Notes: generated by a model from the letters alone, not told the origin. A DNA stretch of 64,000 bases from CAVQGZ01 sp964400785 (GCA_964400785.1 CAYNWB010000007.1:9821-73820); one strand, 5' to 3'; positions 34,048-42,950 are shown, counted from the first letter of the stretch. A program made the numbers and translations.

Positions 34048-35244
34048 GTGCTGCGCTGGCTGACCGCGGGGGAGTCGCACGGTCCTTCCCTGACCGCGAT
34101 CCTCGAAGGCCTGCCGGCCGGTGTCGCCGTCACCACCGCCGACCTCGCGAGCGCCCTGGCTCGCCGACGGCTCGGCTACGGCCGTGGCGCACGGATGAAG
34201 TTCGAGCGCGACGAGGTCTCGCTCGTGGCTGGTGTGCGGCATGGTCGAACGCTCGGTGGTCCGGTGGCGATCAGCATCGCGAACACCGAGTGGCCCAAGT
34301 GGTCGGTCGTGATGTCCCCCGATCCGGTCGACCCGGCCGAGCTGGAGGGTCTGGCCCGCAACTCCCCGCTGACGCGACCCCGCCCGGGGCACGCCGACCT
34401 CGCCGGCATGCAGAAGTACGGGCTGGACGACGCCCGCCCGGTGCTCGAACGCGCCAGCGCCCGCGAGACCGCCGCGCGCGTGGCCCTGGGGCGCGTCGCC
34501 GGCTCGTTCCTCGAGCAGGCCGTCGGAGTACGACTGGTCGCCCACACCGTCGAGATCGGTGGCGAGGCCGTCGCCCCTGGCACCCTTCCCGGCCCGCAGG
34601 ACGTCGATGCCCTCGACGCCGACCCGGTGCGCTGCTGGGACCCGCACGCGTCCGCGGCCATGGTCGCGGCCATCGACGCCTGTCGCCGTGACGGCGACAC
34701 GCTGGGAGGCGTGGTCGAGGTACTGGCCTACGACGTGCCGCCGGGACTGGGCAGCCACGTGCACGGGGACCGCCGGCTCGACGCTCGGCTGGCCGGGGCA
34801 CTCATGGGTATCCAGGCGATCAAGGGCGTCGAGGTCGGCGACGGCTTCGCGCTCGCCCGCTCGCGAGGGTCCCAGGCGCACGACGAGATCGAGCGTGACA
34901 CCGAGGCCGACGGGCTGGCGGTGCGCCGACGCACCGGGCGAAGCGGGGGCACCGAGGGCGGCATCTCCACCGGCGCGCTGCTGCGCGTGCGCGCGGCGAT
35001 GAAGCCGATCAGCACCGTGCCGCGCGCGCTGGCCACCGTCGACGTCGCGACCGGCGAGGCGGCTGCCGCCATCAACCAGCGCTCCGACGTGTGCGCCGTG
35101 CCCGCGGCCGGTGTGGTCGCCGAGGCGATGGTCGCACTCGTGCTCGCCGACTCCGTGCTCGAGAAGTTCGGGGGCGACAACGTCGCCGAGACCGCCGACA
35201 ACCACGCCCGGTACCTCGCCGGCCTGCGGGTGCGGTCGGGATGA
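34048..35244 (+). CDS. aroC: Chorismate synthase
   Basis: FMN-dependent last step to chorismate, 398 aa. Signatures: LRWLTAGESHGPSL at the start, GRGARMKFERD, RPGHADLAGMQKYG and the later RSGGTEGGIS. GTG 34048 is preferred because GGAGG lies 9 nt upstream; the in-frame ATG 34039 would touch that site. aroK begins in an ATGA overlap with its stop. The small gap before it (22 nt) carries only the ribosome binding site. Confidence 0.96.
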   Translation: MLRWLTAGESHGPSLTAILEGLPAGVAVTTADLASALARRRLGYGRGARMKFERDEVSLVAGVRHGRTLGGPVAISIANTEWPKWSVVMSPDPVDPAELEGLARNSPLTRPRPGHADLAGMQKYGLDDARPVLERASARETAARVALGRVAGSFLEQAVGVRLVAHTVEIGGEAVAPGTLPGPQDVDALDADPVRCWDPHASAAMVAAIDACRRDGDTLGGVVEVLAYDVPPGLGSHVHGDRRLDARLAGALMGIQAIKGVEVGDGFALARSRGSQAHDEIERDTEADGLAVRRRTGRSGGTEGGISTGALLRVRAAMKPISTVPRALATVDVATGEAAAAINQRSDVCAVPAAGVVAEAMVALVLADSVLEKFGGDNVAETADNHARYLAGLRVRSG

Positions 35245-35759
35245 GTGGCCCGCGGGTGGTGCTCGTCGGTCCTCCGGGTGCCGGCAAGTCCTCGGTGGGC
35301 GAACGGCTGGCGGCCACCCTGGGCGTGCCGTTCCGCGACACCGACACCGACGTGGCCGACGCGACGGGCAAGAGCATCGCGGAGATCTTCGTCGAGGACG
35401 GCGAGCAGGCCTTTCGTGACCTCGAACGCCAGGCCGTCGCGACGTCGCTCGTCGAGCACGAGGGTGTGCTCGCCCTCGGTGGCGGAGCCGTCACGAGCCC
35501 CGAGGTACGGGCGTCGCTCGTGGGGCACACCGTCGTCTTTCTGGACGTGTCGCTGTCGGTGGCCGTCGAACGGGTCGGTCTGGCCCGTGACCGCCCGCTG
35601 CTGCTGGGCAGCCCGCGGTCGCAGCTCAAGCAGCTGATGGACCGCAGACGCCCCTGGTACGAGCAGGTGGCCGTGGCCACGGTAGACACGAGTGCGACGA
35701 CGGTGGACCAGGTCGTGGACGACGTGCTCGACGTGCTCGAGGGTCGCAGCAGTGGCTGA
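35241..35759 (+). CDS. aroK: Shikimate kinase
   Basis: P-loop kinase of 172 aa that phosphorylates shikimate. Walker A GPPGAGKSS (residues 10-18), shikimate-binding DTDTD near 33, GGGAVTSPEVR, and the lid motif RDRPLL. ATG 35241 overlaps the aroC stop; aroB starts 8 nt before its stop, so the aro genes are tightly chained. Confidence 0.96.
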   Translation: MSGPRVVLVGPPGAGKSSVGERLAATLGVPFRDTDTDVADATGKSIAEIFVEDGEQAFRDLERQAVATSLVEHEGVLALGGGAVTSPEVRASLVGHTVVFLDVSLSVAVERVGLARDRPLLLGSPRSQLKQLMDRRRPWYEQVAVATVDTSATTVDQVVDDVLDVLEGRSSG

Positions 35760-36855
35760 GTCGACGCGCGTCACCGTGGCCGGGCCGAGCCCGTACGACG
35801 TCGTCATCGGCTCCGGGCTGGGAGGGCTGCTCCCGTCCATGATCGGTCCGGCCGCCCAGGTCGCCGTCATCCACCCGCGCGCCCTGCGGGCCACCGGGGA
35901 GCAGGTGCGCGTCGACCTGGCCGCTGCCGGCTACGAGGCGCACGCGGTGGAGGTGCCCGACGCCGAGCAGGCCAAGCGGGTCGCCGTCGCGGAGTTCGTG
36001 TGGTCGGTGCTCGGCCGCTGCGGGTTCACCCGGTCCGACGTCGTCGTCGGAGTCGGCGGGGGAGCGGTCACCGACCTCGCCGGCTTCGTCGCGGCCACCT
36101 GGCTTCGGGGTGTTCGCCTGGTGCTCGTCCCCACGACGCTGCTGGGCATGGTGGACGCCGCGGTCGGGGGCAAGACGGCGGTGAACATCGCCGAGGGCAA
36201 GAACCTGGTGGGGGCGTTCCACCCGCCGGCGGGGGTGCTCTGCGACATGGCCACGCTGCAGACTCTGCCGCAGGCCGAGTACGTCACCGGCCTCGCCGAG
36301 GTGGTGAAGGCAGGGTTCATCGCCGATCCCGAGATCCTGCGGCTGATCGAGGACGACCCCGCCCGCGCTGCCGCCTTCGACCCGCACCTCACCCCGCAGC
36401 TGGTGCGCCGTGCCGTCGCGGTCAAGGCCGAGGTGGTGGCGGCCGACCTGACCGAGACGGCGACGTCGGGGCTGCGGCGCGAGGTGCTCAACTACGGGCA
36501 CACGCTGGGCCACGCCATCGAGCGGGTCGAGGGGTACACGTGGCGGCACGGAGCCGCGGTCTCGGTGGGCATGGTGTTCGCCGCCGAGCTCGCTCGCATG
36601 GCCGGACGGCTCGACGACGAGACCGCCGCGCGCCACCGCACCCTGCTGGAGTCCCTCGGGCTGCCGACCCGGTACCGGGCCGCCGCCTGGCCCGCGCTGC
36701 TGGACGCGATGCGCGTGGACAAGAAGGCCCGTGGCGACCGGCTGCGCTTCGTCGTCCTCGAGGGTCTGGCCCGACCGGCGATGCTCGAGGCGCCCGACCC
36801 GGCCCTGCTGGTCGCCGCCTACGACGAGGTCAGCGACCACGAGGAGGCGTCATGA
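35752..36855 (+). CDS. aroB: 3-dehydroquinate synthase
   Basis: NAD- and metal-dependent enzyme converting DAHP to 3-dehydroquinate, 367 aa. Visible are GVGGGAVTDLAGFVAATWLRG (core GGGAVTDLAGF), the Lys-rich VGGKTAVNIAEGKNLVGAFH, metal-ligand Glu in GLAEVVKAG and metal-ligand histidines in NYGHTLGHAIE and WRHGAAVS. GTG 35752 gives an 8-nt overlap with aroK. aroQ follows by ATGA. Confidence 0.96.
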   Translation: MAESTRVTVAGPSPYDVVIGSGLGGLLPSMIGPAAQVAVIHPRALRATGEQVRVDLAAAGYEAHAVEVPDAEQAKRVAVAEFVWSVLGRCGFTRSDVVVGVGGGAVTDLAGFVAATWLRGVRLVLVPTTLLGMVDAAVGGKTAVNIAEGKNLVGAFHPPAGVLCDMATLQTLPQAEYVTGLAEVVKAGFIADPEILRLIEDDPARAAAFDPHLTPQLVRRAVAVKAEVVAADLTETATSGLRREVLNYGHTLGHAIERVEGYTWRHGAAVSVGMVFAAELARMAGRLDDETAARHRTLLESLGLPTRYRAAAWPALLDAMRVDKKARGDRLRFVVLEGLARPAMLEAPDPALLVAAYDEVSDHEEAS

Positions 36856-37295
36856 CGACACGGGTGCTCGTGCTCAACGGGCCGAACCTGTCGCGGCTCG
36901 GCAGTCGTGAGCCCGACGTGTACGGCCACGCCGACCACGACGCGCTCGTCGAGGCGTGCGTCGGTGCGGGCGAGGGGCTCGGGCTGGCCGTCGAGGTGCG
37001 CCAGACCGACGACGAGTCCGAGCTGGTGCGGTGGCTGCACGAGGCCGCGGACGAGGCGACCCCGGTCGTGCTGAACCCGGCCGCCTTCACCCACTACTCG
37101 TATGCGTTGCGCGACGCCTGCGCCCAGCTTCGGGCACCGCTGGTGGAGGTGCACCTGAGCAACCCCGCCGCCCGGGAGACCTTCCGGCACACCAGCGTCG
37201 TGGCCGCCGTGGCGACCGGCACGATCGCCGGGTTCGGGCTCGACTCCTACCGGCTGGCCCTGCAGGTCATGGCGACGCTGGTCGCGCCTGGCTGA
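36852..37295 (+). CDS. aroQ: Type II 3-dehydroquinate dehydratase
   Basis: 147-aa type II dehydroquinase, usually a dodecamer. Catalytic Y24 (DVYGH), H81 (FTHYSYAL) and H101 (VEVHLSN) are all in place, with N-terminal LVLNGPNLSRLG. It completes the aroE-aroC-aroK-aroB-aroQ set here; aroG/aroA are not in this window. Its last 29 nt overlap the end of the convergent penicillin-binding protein gene. Confidence 0.96.
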   Translation: MTTRVLVLNGPNLSRLGSREPDVYGHADHDALVEACVGAGEGLGLAVEVRQTDDESELVRWLHEAADEATPVVLNPAAFTHYSYALRDACAQLRAPLVEVHLSNPAARETFRHTSVVAAVATGTIAGFGLDSYRLALQVMATLVAPG

Positions 37296-39222
37296 GAAAG
37301 GCCCGCAGGATCGGCCCGGCGGTGGACGACCCCGACTCCGCGTCCTCGACGAACACCGCGACGGCCAGGTCGCCCTGCACGGCCACCATCCACCCGTGCG
37401 TGTCGGGAGGCACGTTCGTGCCGTACTCGGCGGTGCCGGTCTTGGCGATCACCGCAGGCGCCGGCAGGTCGCCCAGCACGGTCGCCGTGCCGTCGACGAC
37501 CGCCTCTCGCATCATGGCGGTCAGCTGCTCGCTCTCGTCGGGGTCCAGCGTCACCGCGGTCGGTGTCGATGGCGCAGAGTCCGGCAGCAGCACCGGGGTG
37601 ACGGGACCGACGGACACCGAGGCGGCCATCACGGCCGCTGCCAGCGGTGACGTCAGCACCGTGCCCTGGCCGATGAGGCCCGCGGCACGCTCCACACGTC
37701 CGGACGGTTCGGCGAGGCTGCCCAGGAACGCCTCGAACCCGGGGTCGGTGTCCACACCGATCCCGAGCGAGGCGGCCGCGTCGACGACGTCGGGCCAGTC
37801 GAGCGCGTCGACCTGGCTGACGAACGCGGTGTTGCACGACTCGGCGAACGCGCGCCGCAGCGCGATGTCACCGAGGGCGTCCGCCGGGTAGTCGGAGTAG
37901 TTGGTGAACGCCTTGCCGTCGATGGTCACCGTGCTCGTGCAGGGCAGCACGTCGTCCGGAGACACGCCCTGCCGCAGCAGGGCGAGCGCGGTGACGACCT
38001 TGAACACCGAGCCGGGGGCGTACTGGCCGAGCGTCGCGGTCGAGTAGCCGCCGCTGCCCGGGCCGGAGGACACGGCGAGCAGCTCGCCCGTGCTCGGGCG
38101 CAGGGCGACCAGGGCGCTCGGGGGCTGCTGGTCGCTCAGCAGGTCGTCGGCGAGCTGCTGCAGGGTGGCGTCCAGCGTCACGAGCAGCGGCTCACCGGCG
38201 ACTGGGTCGGTCACGACCAGCGTCTCGGGCTGGTCGGCATCGGAGGTCTCTTCGGCCTCGCTGCGGACCGCGACCGAGTAGCCGGGGACGCCCCGGAGCC
38301 GGTCGTCGTAGCGGGCCTGCAGCCCGGACAGCCCGACCAGGTCGCCGGCCACGACGGCACCCGCGGACGCCTCGACGATCTCGGCGGTCGCCTCGCCCAC
38401 CGTCCCGAGCAGTGCCCGGGCGAACTCCCGGGTCGGCGCCAGCGGCAGCTCGTCCGCGATGAGCCGGGCCCCGGTCACCGCCTCGATCTGCTCGCGCAGG
38501 GGCTCGGCGTCCTGCTCGCGCAGGGTCAACGCCTCGACGAACGCCTGGTCCCCGGCGGCGACGACGGCGGCGGCGTAGGCGTCGGCATCGATCCCGACGA
38601 TGGCGGCGAGGTCGCGGGCGGCCTGCTCGGGGTCACCGTCGGCCTCGGTCAGCCGCAGCTTGTCGATGCCCACCCGCTGCACAGCGCGGGCCGTCACCAG
38701 AGGCGTGCCGTCCGCCCCGAGGATGTCGGCACGGTCGGGTTGGGTGCGCGTCAGTGCCAGCACGTCACCGTCACCCAGGTTCGGGTGCACGATGGCCCGG
38801 CTCCAGCGCACCTGCCACTCGTCCTCGCCGTCCTGCTCGACCGCCGTGAGCTCGGCCTGGGCGGTGTAGTCCCAGGTCTGCGTTGCGGGGCCGTCGCCGT
38901 CGAGGTCCCACGTCCAGGTCAGCGTGGTGAGCGCCGACGGCTGCTCGGACGTCTGCTCGAGCTGTGTGGCCACCGCGACCACCGTCGCCGTGGCAGGGCT
39001 CATGCCCGCCAGCACGGCCTCGGCGTCGGCGTCCGCCTCGGTGCTGGTCGAGCCCGTGAACGCCACGGCGGACAGGTCGCCCGCGGTCAGGGCCTGGGCG
39101 AGAGCGTCGGCTGTGGCAGTGGGGTCCGGCGGGCCCGAGGTGCACCCGGCCAGCGTCAGGCAGGCCGCGCTCGCCCCGGCGAGCGCGGCGACCCCCCGGC
39201 CACCTCGAACGACGCGTCCCAT
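37267..39222 (-). CDS. Penicillin-binding lipoprotein (transpeptidase, NTF2-like N-domain)
   Basis: 651 aa. The signal peptide ends in the lipobox LAGC (Cys about residue 27), so it is anchored outside the membrane by a lipid. An NTF2-like/MecA-N domain (about 35-160) precedes a PBP dimerisation domain and the transpeptidase domain, whose three active-site motifs are intact: SVFK near 404, SCN near 460 and KTGT near 594. It cross-links peptidoglycan; the NTF2-like domain is shared with low-affinity PBP2a-type enzymes. It is encoded against the aro and pepQ genes, where M. tuberculosis has an unrelated membrane protein. Confidence 0.93.
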   Translation of the reverse strand: MGRVVRGGRGVAALAGASAACLTLAGCTSGPPDPTATADALAQALTAGDLSAVAFTGSTSTEADADAEAVLAGMSPATATVVAVATQLEQTSEQPSALTTLTWTWDLDGDGPATQTWDYTAQAELTAVEQDGEDEWQVRWSRAIVHPNLGDGDVLALTRTQPDRADILGADGTPLVTARAVQRVGIDKLRLTEADGDPEQAARDLAAIVGIDADAYAAAVVAAGDQAFVEALTLREQDAEPLREQIEAVTGARLIADELPLAPTREFARALLGTVGEATAEIVEASAGAVVAGDLVGLSGLQARYDDRLRGVPGYSVAVRSEAEETSDADQPETLVVTDPVAGEPLLVTLDATLQQLADDLLSDQQPPSALVALRPSTGELLAVSSGPGSGGYSTATLGQYAPGSVFKVVTALALLRQGVSPDDVLPCTSTVTIDGKAFTNYSDYPADALGDIALRRAFAESCNTAFVSQVDALDWPDVVDAAASLGIGVDTDPGFEAFLGSLAEPSGRVERAAGLIGQGTVLTSPLAAAVMAASVSVGPVTPVLLPDSAPSTPTAVTLDPDESEQLTAMMREAVVDGTATVLGDLPAPAVIAKTGTAEYGTNVPPDTHGWMVAVQGDLAVAVFVEDAESGSSTAGPILRAFLSQARPASP

Positions 39223-39231
39223 GGCTGCGCC

Positions 39232-39237
39232 ACACTA
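39232..39237 (-). promoter_or_regulatory. Candidate -10 for the penicillin-binding lipoprotein gene
   Basis: Reverse-strand TAGTGT, nine bases before the ATG at 39222, within the 21-nt gap to the divergent peptidase gene. A near-leaderless transcript would result. Confidence 0.4.
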
Positions 39238-39243
39238 GGCCAC

Positions 39244-40368
39244 GTGAGCACCACGACCCGACCCACCATGGACCACGTCGGCCGGCGCGACCGGCTCGTT
39301 GCGCTGCTGGCGGCGGGCGGTGTCGACGCACTGCTGGTCACGGTGCCGGTCAACGTCACCTACCTGACGGGTGTGGTGAGCAGCAACGCGGCGCTGCTGG
39401 TGGGTGCCGACGGAGAGGCGGTGCTGGCCACGGACGACCGCTACGCCGAGGCGGCCGCGGCGACGTGCCCGGACGTCGAGGTGGTGACGACGCGCGCGGT
39501 CGCGTCCACGCTGGCGGCGCGCGCCGCGCGGAGTGGCGAGCGGCTGGCGATCGAGCGCCACCACGTCACGCTGAGCGCGGGCGACGCCATTGCCGCGGCC
39601 ATCGACGACGTCGGTGGGGCAGCCGTGCAGCTCGTCGACCTCGACCAGGCCGTCGAGGGCCTGCGGGCGGTCAAGCAGCCGGAAGAGGTGGACCTCGTGG
39701 CTGCGGCCTGCTCGATCTCGGTGCACGCACTGGCCGACGTGCTGCAGGGCGGTCTCGCCGGCCGGTCGGAACGCGAGATCGCGAGGGACGTCGAGTCGCG
39801 CATGCTGCGTGCCGGTGCGGATGCCCTGGCCTTCGAGACGATCGTGGCCTCCGGGCCGAACGGCTCGGTGCCGCACCACAGCCCGTCCGACCGCGTCGTG
39901 CAGCGCGGAGACCTCGTCACGATCGACTTCGGGGCGATGGTCGGCGGCTACCACGCCGACTGCACGCGCACCGTGCTCGTCGCGGGCCCGTCCGCGGACT
40001 GGCAGCAGCAGGTCTACCAGCTCGTGGCCGACGCGCAGCGAGCCGGCGTCGCGGCACTGGCCCCGGGACGGTCCACGGCCGAGATCGACGCGGCATCGCG
40101 CGAGGTGATCGTGGGCGGTGGGTACGGGGAGTTCTTCTCGCACGGGCTCGGCCATGGCGTCGGGCTGCAGATCCACGAGCCTCCGTGGCTGTCCAGCAGC
40201 GCCGGCCCGGCCGCTAGACTGCCTACCCGGACCACAGTCACCGTGGAACCGGGCATCTACCTGCCCGGCAAGGGCGGGGTCCGCATCGAGGACACCACGG
40301 ACGTCGGTCCTGACGGCGTGCGCGTGCTCACGGACATGACCACCGACCTGATCACCGTTGACGACTGA
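39244..40368 (+). CDS. Xaa-Pro peptidase (M24 family)
   Basis: 374-aa cytoplasmic metallopeptidase with creatinase N-domain followed by a pita-bread domain. Metal ligands are visible: Asp in TIDFGAMVGGYHADCTRT (core TIDFG and HADCT), His in SHGLGHGVGLQIHE, Glu in VTVEPGIY and RIEDT. It likely trims Xaa-Pro peptides; the gene corresponds to pepQ beside efp in M. tuberculosis. GTG 39244 chosen as the first start after the divergent promoter region; the longer upstream frame is antisense to the PBP gene. Confidence 0.93.
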   Translation: MSTTTRPTMDHVGRRDRLVALLAAGGVDALLVTVPVNVTYLTGVVSSNAALLVGADGEAVLATDDRYAEAAAATCPDVEVVTTRAVASTLAARAARSGERLAIERHHVTLSAGDAIAAAIDDVGGAAVQLVDLDQAVEGLRAVKQPEEVDLVAAACSISVHALADVLQGGLAGRSEREIARDVESRMLRAGADALAFETIVASGPNGSVPHHSPSDRVVQRGDLVTIDFGAMVGGYHADCTRTVLVAGPSADWQQQVYQLVADAQRAGVAALAPGRSTAEIDAASREVIVGGGYGEFFSHGLGHGVGLQIHEPPWLSSSAGPAARLPTRTTVTVEPGIYLPGKGGVRIEDTTDVGPDGVRVLTDMTTDLITVDD

Positions 40369-40377
40369 GGAAGACAG

Positions 40378-40935
40378 ATGGCGACGACGAACGACCTGAA
40401 GAACGGCCTGGTTCTCAACATCGACGGGCAGCTGTGGACCGTCGTCGAGTTCCAGCACGTCAAGCCGGGCAAGGGTGGGGCGTTCGTGCGCACCAAGCTC
40501 AAGAACGTGCTGTCGGGCAAGGTCGTCGACAAGACCTTCAACGCCGGGGTCAAGGTCGACACCGCGACCGTCGACAAGCGCGCGATGCAGTACCTGTACC
40601 GCGACGGCGACGACTTCGTGTTCATGGACATGCAGTCCTACGACCAGATCCACGTCCCTGCCGACACGGTGGGTGAGATGGCCGGCTTCATGCTCGAGAA
40701 CCAGGAGGCCGTGGTCGGTCTGCACGAGGGCTCGCCGCTGTTCGTCGAGCTGCCCGCCTCGGTCGTGCTCGAGATCACCTACACCGAGCCCGGCCTGCAG
40801 GGCGACCGGTCCACCGGCGGCACCAAGCCCGCCACGCTCGAGACCGGGCTGTCGGTGCAGGTGCCGCTGTTCATCACCACGGGCGAGAAGGTCAAGGTCG
40901 ACACCCGCGACGGGTCCTACCTCGGGCGCGCGTGA
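40378..40935 (+). CDS. efp: Elongation factor P
   Basis: Translation factor of 185 aa that relieves stalling at polyproline. Three OB-like domains. The loop that reaches the peptidyl-transferase centre reads VKPGKGGAF with K32 at the tip. Actinobacterial EF-P is generally described with an unmodified PGKGP loop; here the residue after the second Gly is Gly, not Pro. ATG 40378 has AGGAAG upstream. nusB overlaps the stop by GTGA. Confidence 0.97.
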   Translation: MATTNDLKNGLVLNIDGQLWTVVEFQHVKPGKGGAFVRTKLKNVLSGKVVDKTFNAGVKVDTATVDKRAMQYLYRDGDDFVFMDMQSYDQIHVPADTVGEMAGFMLENQEAVVGLHEGSPLFVELPASVVLEITYTEPGLQGDRSTGGTKPATLETGLSVQVPLFITTGEKVKVDTRDGSYLGRA

Positions 40936-41405
40936 GCGCCAGGACCAAGGCCCGCAAGCGCGCCCTCGACGTGCTCTTCGAGTGCGAGGCCCGTGGGTTG
41001 CCCCTCGGTGCGACGCTCGACCAACGACGTGCCGCTGCTGCCGCCGACCCGCGCGAGCCGGCGGTGACCCCGTACATGGTCGAGCTGGTGCTCGGTGTGG
41101 CCGAGCACCAGGCGCACATCGACACGGTGCTCGGCGCCGTCGCGAAGGACTGGGACCTCGACCGGATGCCCGCCGTGGACCGCAACCTGCTACGGATCGG
41201 CGTCTACGAGGTGCTGTGGGGTGACGACGTCCCCGACGCCGTCGCGGTGAGCGAAGCAGTGAACCTGGCCACGGACCTGTCCACGGACGAGTCGCCCGCC
41301 TTCGTCAACGGGGTGCTCGCGCGCGTCGCCGCCGACAAGCAGATGCTGCGTCAGAACGGTGGGGGGTCACTGCCGGCCCCGGAGGAGACGAGCCCCGCCG
41401 AGTAG
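40932..41405 (+). CDS. nusB: Transcription antitermination factor NusB
   Basis: 157-aa all-helical RNA-binding protein acting with NusE in rRNA antitermination. Typical start RTKARKRALDVLFECEARG and the ending DESPAFVNGVLARV. GTG 40932 overlaps efp. The final 55 nt run through the 3' end of the convergent DUF222/HNH gene, which encodes different residues on the other strand, an unusually long tail overlap for this compact genome. Confidence 0.95.
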   Translation: MSARTKARKRALDVLFECEARGLPLGATLDQRRAAAAADPREPAVTPYMVELVLGVAEHQAHIDTVLGAVAKDWDLDRMPAVDRNLLRIGVYEVLWGDDVPDAVAVSEAVNLATDLSTDESPAFVNGVLARVAADKQMLRQNGGGSLPAPEETSPAE

Positions 41406-42844
41406 TCGTAGGGATCGGTGGCGAGAGCTGCGCCGGTGGGGGTGGTCCAGGTGAGACGGCCGGTGTCGTCGAGGTGGACGTGCCAGTCGGGGGCGTGGGT
41501 CTTGAGGCGGTGGTGCCGACGGCACAGGCAGCAGGTGTTGGCTGCGGCGGTCGGCCCGTCGGGGTAGGGCTCGACGTGGTCGCAGTCGCAGGCACTGGCG
41601 CGGCGGGTGCAGCCCGGTGCCCGGCAGGTGACGTCGCGGGCCCGGACGAGACGGGCCATGGTCGGCGGGTGCGTGTACCCCGTCGCGGCCGGTAGGCCGG
41701 GCAGCCACCGCACCGGTAGACGGTCGCCCAGCAGGTCGCCCAGCAGGTCGCTCAGCCCGAGCAGGTGCCCGGTGTCGGGGTGGTAGACCAGGGCGCGGCA
41801 CGACGTCGCGGCGGTGGCGAGGTCGCGCGCGGCCCACGCCGGCACCGGGCCGTAGCCGGGAACCTCGGCCGGGGCCGGCCCGCCGCGCAGGGTGTCAGCC
41901 GGGATCGTCACGTCCACGTGGACGCCCACCGCGCCGAGCCCGCGCACCAGCAGGTCGGCGTCACCGGCGTGGCCGTGCCGTGCCGGAACCCCGGTGACCA
42001 TGGCCGTCACCAGGTCGGCGCGGCGCTGCTGCACCGTGCGCTCGTCGCCGACTCCGGTCGGGTCGGCCGCCAGCGCCGCCAGCACCGCGCGCACCGCCAG
42101 GGCGTCCGGCTCCGGTATCCGCGCCACGAGCGTGGCCAACCCGTCCGCGCCGGCCGGCGACACCCACACCCGACGGTCCCGAGCGTCACGCTCGGCAGCC
42201 TCGAGCCCCGCCTGTGAGCGGGCGAGCAGCAGCAGCCGCCTCATGCGGGCGTTGAGCTGACCCACCGTGCGAGGACGGTCGGTGAGCCAGGCGAGCGTCA
42301 CCTGCTCGACTGTGTCGAGCCGTTCGGCGCTGAGGTAGGCAGCGAGGTCGTCGAGGTGCTCGAGCAGCTTCACGACCGTCCACGACTGCAGCAGACCGTC
42401 CTCGACCACCGCCTGCACGTGCCGGTAGCGGGCCAACCGCTCGGCGGTGTCCAGGCGGTTCTCGACCTGCCGCTCGGTCACACCCAGGGCCTGCGCCACC
42501 TCGAGGCCCACCCAGCCATCGGGGTCGCAGCACGCGGACGTGCACGAGTCGGGGTCGTGCCCGTCCGGCGTGTGCTGCCGCTGCGTCGCCAGGCGTCGCT
42601 GCCGCAGCTCCAGCACGAGCCGCCCCTGCTCGGCCATCAGCTGGGTGACCAGCCCCTCGGCGTCAGCGAGGCGTGCCACCACCTGCTCGTCGGTCAGGGG
42701 CGCCGCGCCGACGTCGTCGCCGAAGAGCCGGAGGAAGCGTCCCCACGGGTGTCGAGCGGCAGCCACGCGCGACTCGTCGAGGGCGATCTGCCACTGCTCG
42801 TCGGTCCAGTCATCGACCATCTCGGGCACACGAGTCGAACACAT
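41351..42844 (-). CDS. DUF222 / HNH endonuclease (13E12-repeat-like), SOS-controlled
   Basis: 497 aa from ATG 42844. N-terminal DUF222 helical region (about 30-330) includes the linker WVGLEVAQALGVTERQVENRL. The C-terminal HNH domain has CRAPGC, CDCDHVEPYPDGPT, an Asn (AAANT) and LCRRHHRLKTH, a complete betabeta-alpha metal nuclease site. Such genes are numerous in actinobacterial genomes and behave as mobile repeats. A perfect LexA box overlaps the start. A TATTCT -10 lies six bases before ATG 42844, so a leaderless message starting there is proposed; GTG 42829 or ATG 42820 are alternatives, and the in-frame ATG at 42877 lies upstream of this promoter. Confidence 0.9.
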   Translation of the reverse strand: MCSTRVPEMVDDWTDEQWQIALDESRVAAARHPWGRFLRLFGDDVGAAPLTDEQVVARLADAEGLVTQLMAEQGRLVLELRQRRLATQRQHTPDGHDPDSCTSACCDPDGWVGLEVAQALGVTERQVENRLDTAERLARYRHVQAVVEDGLLQSWTVVKLLEHLDDLAAYLSAERLDTVEQVTLAWLTDRPRTVGQLNARMRRLLLLARSQAGLEAAERDARDRRVWVSPAGADGLATLVARIPEPDALAVRAVLAALAADPTGVGDERTVQQRRADLVTAMVTGVPARHGHAGDADLLVRGLGAVGVHVDVTIPADTLRGGPAPAEVPGYGPVPAWAARDLATAATSCRALVYHPDTGHLLGLSDLLGDLLGDRLPVRWLPGLPAATGYTHPPTMARLVRARDVTCRAPGCTRRASACDCDHVEPYPDGPTAAANTCCLCRRHHRLKTHAPDWHVHLDDTGRLTWTTPTGAALATDPYDYSAGLVSSGAGSDPPPF

Positions 42845-42856
42845 GTTCGAAGAATA
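42835..42856 (-). promoter_or_regulatory. LexA (SOS) box and -10 of the HNH gene
   Basis: TCGAACACATGTTCGA at 42835-42850 is a perfect match to the actinobacterial LexA consensus TCGAAC-N4-GTTCGA. On the reverse strand TATTCT (42856 down to 42851) abuts it as a -10 element, and six bases later comes the ATG at 42844. LexA bound here would cover the transcription start. Confidence 0.85.
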
Positions 42857-42950
42857 CCGGAGGAGGGGTGGCTTCACCAGCGGCCGGGGAGACCTGTGGA
42901 CACCCGTTGCCCTGGCGTTTGGGCGCCTGCCGCGTGTCGGAGCGGCTCGC

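Noticed and set aside
40215..40220. TAGACT as a promoter for efp
   Set aside because: It lies inside the peptidase coding region 158 bases before efp, with no -35; efp has a good ribosome binding site within the operon. Kept out as chance.
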